Shown here one piece after another: positions 62,131 to 64,000 of a stretch of 64,000 bases of DNA. Position 1 is the stretch's first letter, and each line of letters opens with the position of its first letter. Below the pieces are notes generated by a model. The model was not told where the DNA came from. It searched no databases and saw only the letters and a program-made list of their open reading frames with translations. This stretch comes from Micromonospora profundi (GTDB lineage Bacteria > Actinomycetota > Actinomycetes > Mycobacteriales > Micromonosporaceae), in contig NZ_JAATJK010000001.1 of NCBI RefSeq assembly GCF_011927785.1, forward strand, positions 4,683,001-4,747,000, given 5' to 3'. A program made the position numbers and the translations under genes.

Positions 62131-63144
62131 TCAGGCGGACGCCACGGCGGCGTCCACCACGGGTAGGAAGTCGTCGACGCGTACGCCCAGGCCCCGCCGT
62201 TCGGCGGTGGCGCGGACGTGCTCGGCGAGCGCGAGGTCCAGCACGCCGAGGCCGAACGGGGACACCACCACCGGTACGTCGTCCACGGGCAGCCGCGTCT
62301 GGCCGCCGGCCAGCGCGCCGATGGTGGCGTGGATGAAGTCCCGGCCGCCGGTGAGCTGCTCGGCAAACTGCAACGAGGTGCCCTCGCGGCAGGCGTGGTC
62401 GGCGTCGTCGACCACGTTGCGCGCGGCCAGCAGACCCTCGGGGAGCAGGTCACGCAGGGACAGGTGCAGCACGACCGCGCCGGGCTGGCAGGCGGCCAGG
62501 TCGATGTGGGGTTCGGTGGCGGTGGTGGCGATCGAGGTCAGCCGGTGCGCGGCCAACGCCTCCTCGGCGGTCCCGGCAAGTGTCGTCGGCGTACCCGGCA
62601 GCAGGGTTCGGGCGGTCTCGGCGAAGGCCTCGGCCCGGCGCCTGTCGGTGTCGAACAACGTCAGCGCCGGCGGCGGGGCGACGGTGGCCGCCACGAACCG
62701 CAGCACCTGCTGGTTGATCAGACCGCAGCCGATCAGGGCCAGGCCGTCCGGGCGGCGGTGCGCGGTGAGCAGGCCGGCAGCGAGCGCAGCGCTCGCCGCG
62801 GTACGCCGGGCCGAGATGACCGACCCCTCGATCAGGGCCACCGGGTGGCCGGTGCGCATCGAGTTCAGCAGGATGGCCGCGCTGGCCCGCTCCAGCCCGG
62901 AGGCCAGGTTGCCGGGGAACGAGGAGATCCATTTGATGCCGCTCACCGGTGGGTCGGCGCCGAGGTAGGCGGGCAGGCCGATGATGCGGTCGCGGTGCCG
63001 CTGGGGGAAGCGCAGGAAGACCGAGTGCGGCAGGCTCGTGCGGCCCTGCTCGTGCAGCAGGTACGCGTTCCGGACCAGATCCACAGCCCGGGCGTCGTCG
63101 CCGTCGAGGATGTCCCGCACCACAGCCCTACCGATGATCAGCAC
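62131..63144 (-). CDS. SbnB-like dehydrogenase (2,3-diaminopropionate pathway)
   Basis: A 337-aa ornithine-cyclodeaminase-fold enzyme. GTG 63144 is chosen: GGAAGGA lies 6-8 bases upstream, and translation overlaps the end of the sbnA-like gene by 7 bases. It has the substrate region PPVSGIKWISSFPGN, the GLERASAAILLNSMRTGHP stretch and a Rossmann motif LALIGCGLINQQVLRFVA. In staphyloferrin B synthesis SbnB oxidatively cleaves N-(1-amino-1-carboxy-2-ethyl)-glutamate to give L-2,3-diaminopropionate, 2-oxoglutarate and NADH. Pairing with the sbnA-like gene supports this assignment over ornithine cyclodeaminase. Confidence 0.9.
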   Translation of the reverse strand: MLIIGRAVVRDILDGDDARAVDLVRNAYLLHEQGRTSLPHSVFLRFPQRHRDRIIGLPAYLGADPPVSGIKWISSFPGNLASGLERASAAILLNSMRTGHPVALIEGSVISARRTAASAALAAGLLTAHRRPDGLALIGCGLINQQVLRFVAATVAPPPALTLFDTDRRRAEAFAETARTLLPGTPTTLAGTAEEALAAHRLTSIATTATEPHIDLAACQPGAVVLHLSLRDLLPEGLLAARNVVDDADHACREGTSLQFAEQLTGGRDFIHATIGALAGGQTRLPVDDVPVVVSPFGLGVLDLALAEHVRATAERRGLGVRVDDFLPVVDAAVASA

Positions 63145-64000
63145 GTAGCGTCCTTCCACAGGTGGGTGATCTCCCCGAAGTGCCCGGACACCCATTGATC
63201 GGAATAGATCGTGTCGAGGTAGCGGTCGCCGTTGTCGGGCAGGATCAGCACGGCGGTGGCACCGGCAGGGATGTCGGCCATCCGTCGGCGCAACGCGGAC
63301 ACGGTGGCGCCGGAGGACCCGCCGGCCAGGATGGCCTCCCGGTGCAGCAGCAACCGGCAGCCGACCACGCAGTCCAGGTCGGAGACGTGCATGATCTCGT
63401 CAGGGGTGGCGTCGACGGCCAGGGGCGGCACGACCGAGGCGCCGTGCCCGGGGATCAACCGGGTCGCCGGTTCGTCGCCGAAGATGGCGCTGCCCACCGC
63501 GTCCACCGCCACCACACGTGTGGACAGGCCGTGGTCGCGCAGGTAGCCGACGCAGCCGACGAGCGTGCCGCAGGTGCCGGTGGAACAGAACAGATAGTCG
63601 ATCCGCCCGTCGAGCGCCGTCACGATCTCGGCCATCGTCTGCCGCTGTGCGGCGGCGTTGAGCGGATTGGCGTACTGGTCCGGGCGGTAGGCGTGCGGGA
63701 CCTGCTCGCACAGCTCGCGGACACGGCGCTGCCGCGCCGGCAGGTACTCGCCGCTGACCGGGTCGGGGTGTTCGACCATCTCGATCTCCGCGTGGTACGC
63801 GGTCAGGATCGCGAGGTTCTGCCGGGTGGTCTTCGGGTCGACCACGCAGATGAACCGGATCGCGTAGTACGCGCAGAACTGGGCCAGGCCGATGGCCAGG
63901 TTGCCCGAGCTGGACTCGACGACCACCGATCGGCCGGGCACCAGCTCCCCGGATTCGACCTTGGCGCGCAGCATGCTCAGCGCGGTGCGGTCCTTGATGC
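63138..64000 (-). CDS. SbnA-like PLP enzyme (5' end outside window)
   Basis: At least 287 codons are visible; the frame runs off the right edge. The PLP-lysine motif IKDRTALSMLRAK lies at the edge, so roughly the first 40-50 residues are missing. Other family signs are VVESSSGNLAIGLAQFCAYY, the STGTCGTLVGCVGYL phosphate-binding loop and the GGSSGATVSALRR motif near the end. SbnA joins O-phospho-L-serine and L-glutamate to make N-(1-amino-1-carboxy-2-ethyl)-glutamate, the precursor for SbnB. Cysteine synthase is the alternative, but the sbnB-like partner makes it unlikely. The stop overlaps the sbnB-like start. Confidence 0.9.
   Translation of the reverse strand, partial: IKDRTALSMLRAKVESGELVPGRSVVVESSSGNLAIGLAQFCAYYAIRFICVVDPKTTRQNLAILTAYHAEIEMVEHPDPVSGEYLPARQRRVRELCEQVPHAYRPDQYANPLNAAAQRQTMAEIVTALDGRIDYLFCSTGTCGTLVGCVGYLRDHGLSTRVVAVDAVGSAIFGDEPATRLIPGHGASVVPPLAVDATPDEIMHVSDLDCVVGCRLLLHREAILAGGSSGATVSALRRRMADIPAGATAVLILPDNGDRYLDTIYSDQWVSGHFGEITHLWKDATC

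Noticed and set aside
62131..63144. Ornithine cyclodeaminase making proline
   Set aside because: Same fold, but pairing with an sbnA-like gene is the hallmark of Dap synthesis.
63138..64000. Cysteine synthase
   Set aside because: The motifs fit the wider PLP family, but the overlap with an sbnB-like gene and the NRPS context favour the Dap pathway.

Overview
The window is high-GC actinobacterial DNA and most resembles Micromonospora or a close relative in the Micromonosporaceae. The signs are GC-rich third codon positions, many GTG starts, GTGA and ATGA stop/start overlaps, secreted CBM2-linked glycoside hydrolases with Pro/Thr linkers, and a very large non-ribosomal peptide synthetase (NRPS) locus. 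This assignment rests on sequence character only; no database search was possible.

Layout. Positions 1-29 kb are ordinary chromosomal genes in short operons. They comprise a membrane-anchored alpha/beta hydrolase (cut by the left edge), a coiled-coil protein, a rhodanese, a GlxA/AraC regulator, a ribokinase-like kinase next to an ABC ATPase, and a two-gene ABC exporter. Next come a ROK repressor divergent from a NagZ-like GH3 enzyme, a membrane protein/DCC/TetR operon, a GNAT enzyme, a Clp-N/HTH protein, a GT1 glycosyltransferase, DUF72, VOC, NTF2-like and FUSC proteins, a secreted GH3, a secreted CBM2-GH62 arabinofuranosidase, a Na+/H+ antiporter and a secreted M14 carboxypeptidase. Several of these have clear palindromic operators.

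Positions 29.4-64 kb hold one tightly coupled leftward operon for a peptide natural product; its 5' end lies beyond the right edge. In transcription order: sbnA-like and sbnB-like genes (2,3-diaminopropionate, Dap), mbtH-like, NRPS A (1665 aa, A-T-C-A-T), NRPS B (7755 aa, seven C-A-T modules plus a C-terminal penicillin-binding-protein-like serine hydrolase), an ornithine-carbamoyltransferase-like enzyme, an MFS exporter, a SyrP/TauD-type dioxygenase and a type II thioesterase. A strong hairpin follows the last gene.

Working model: a nine-residue peptide is built from Dap or carbamoyl-Dap (ureidoalanine), a Thr-like residue, basic residues and Asn-like residues. It is hydroxylated by the dioxygenase, released or cyclised by the tethered PBP-like domain, and exported by the MFS protein. 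Unusual features are the lack of any epimerisation domain, six consecutive condensation domains with altered HHxxxDG motifs, an altered acceptor pocket in the carbamoyltransferase, and two pairs of near-identical neighbouring modules. The duplicated blocks carry codon usage unlike the rest of the gene. I do not recognise this cluster as a known one.
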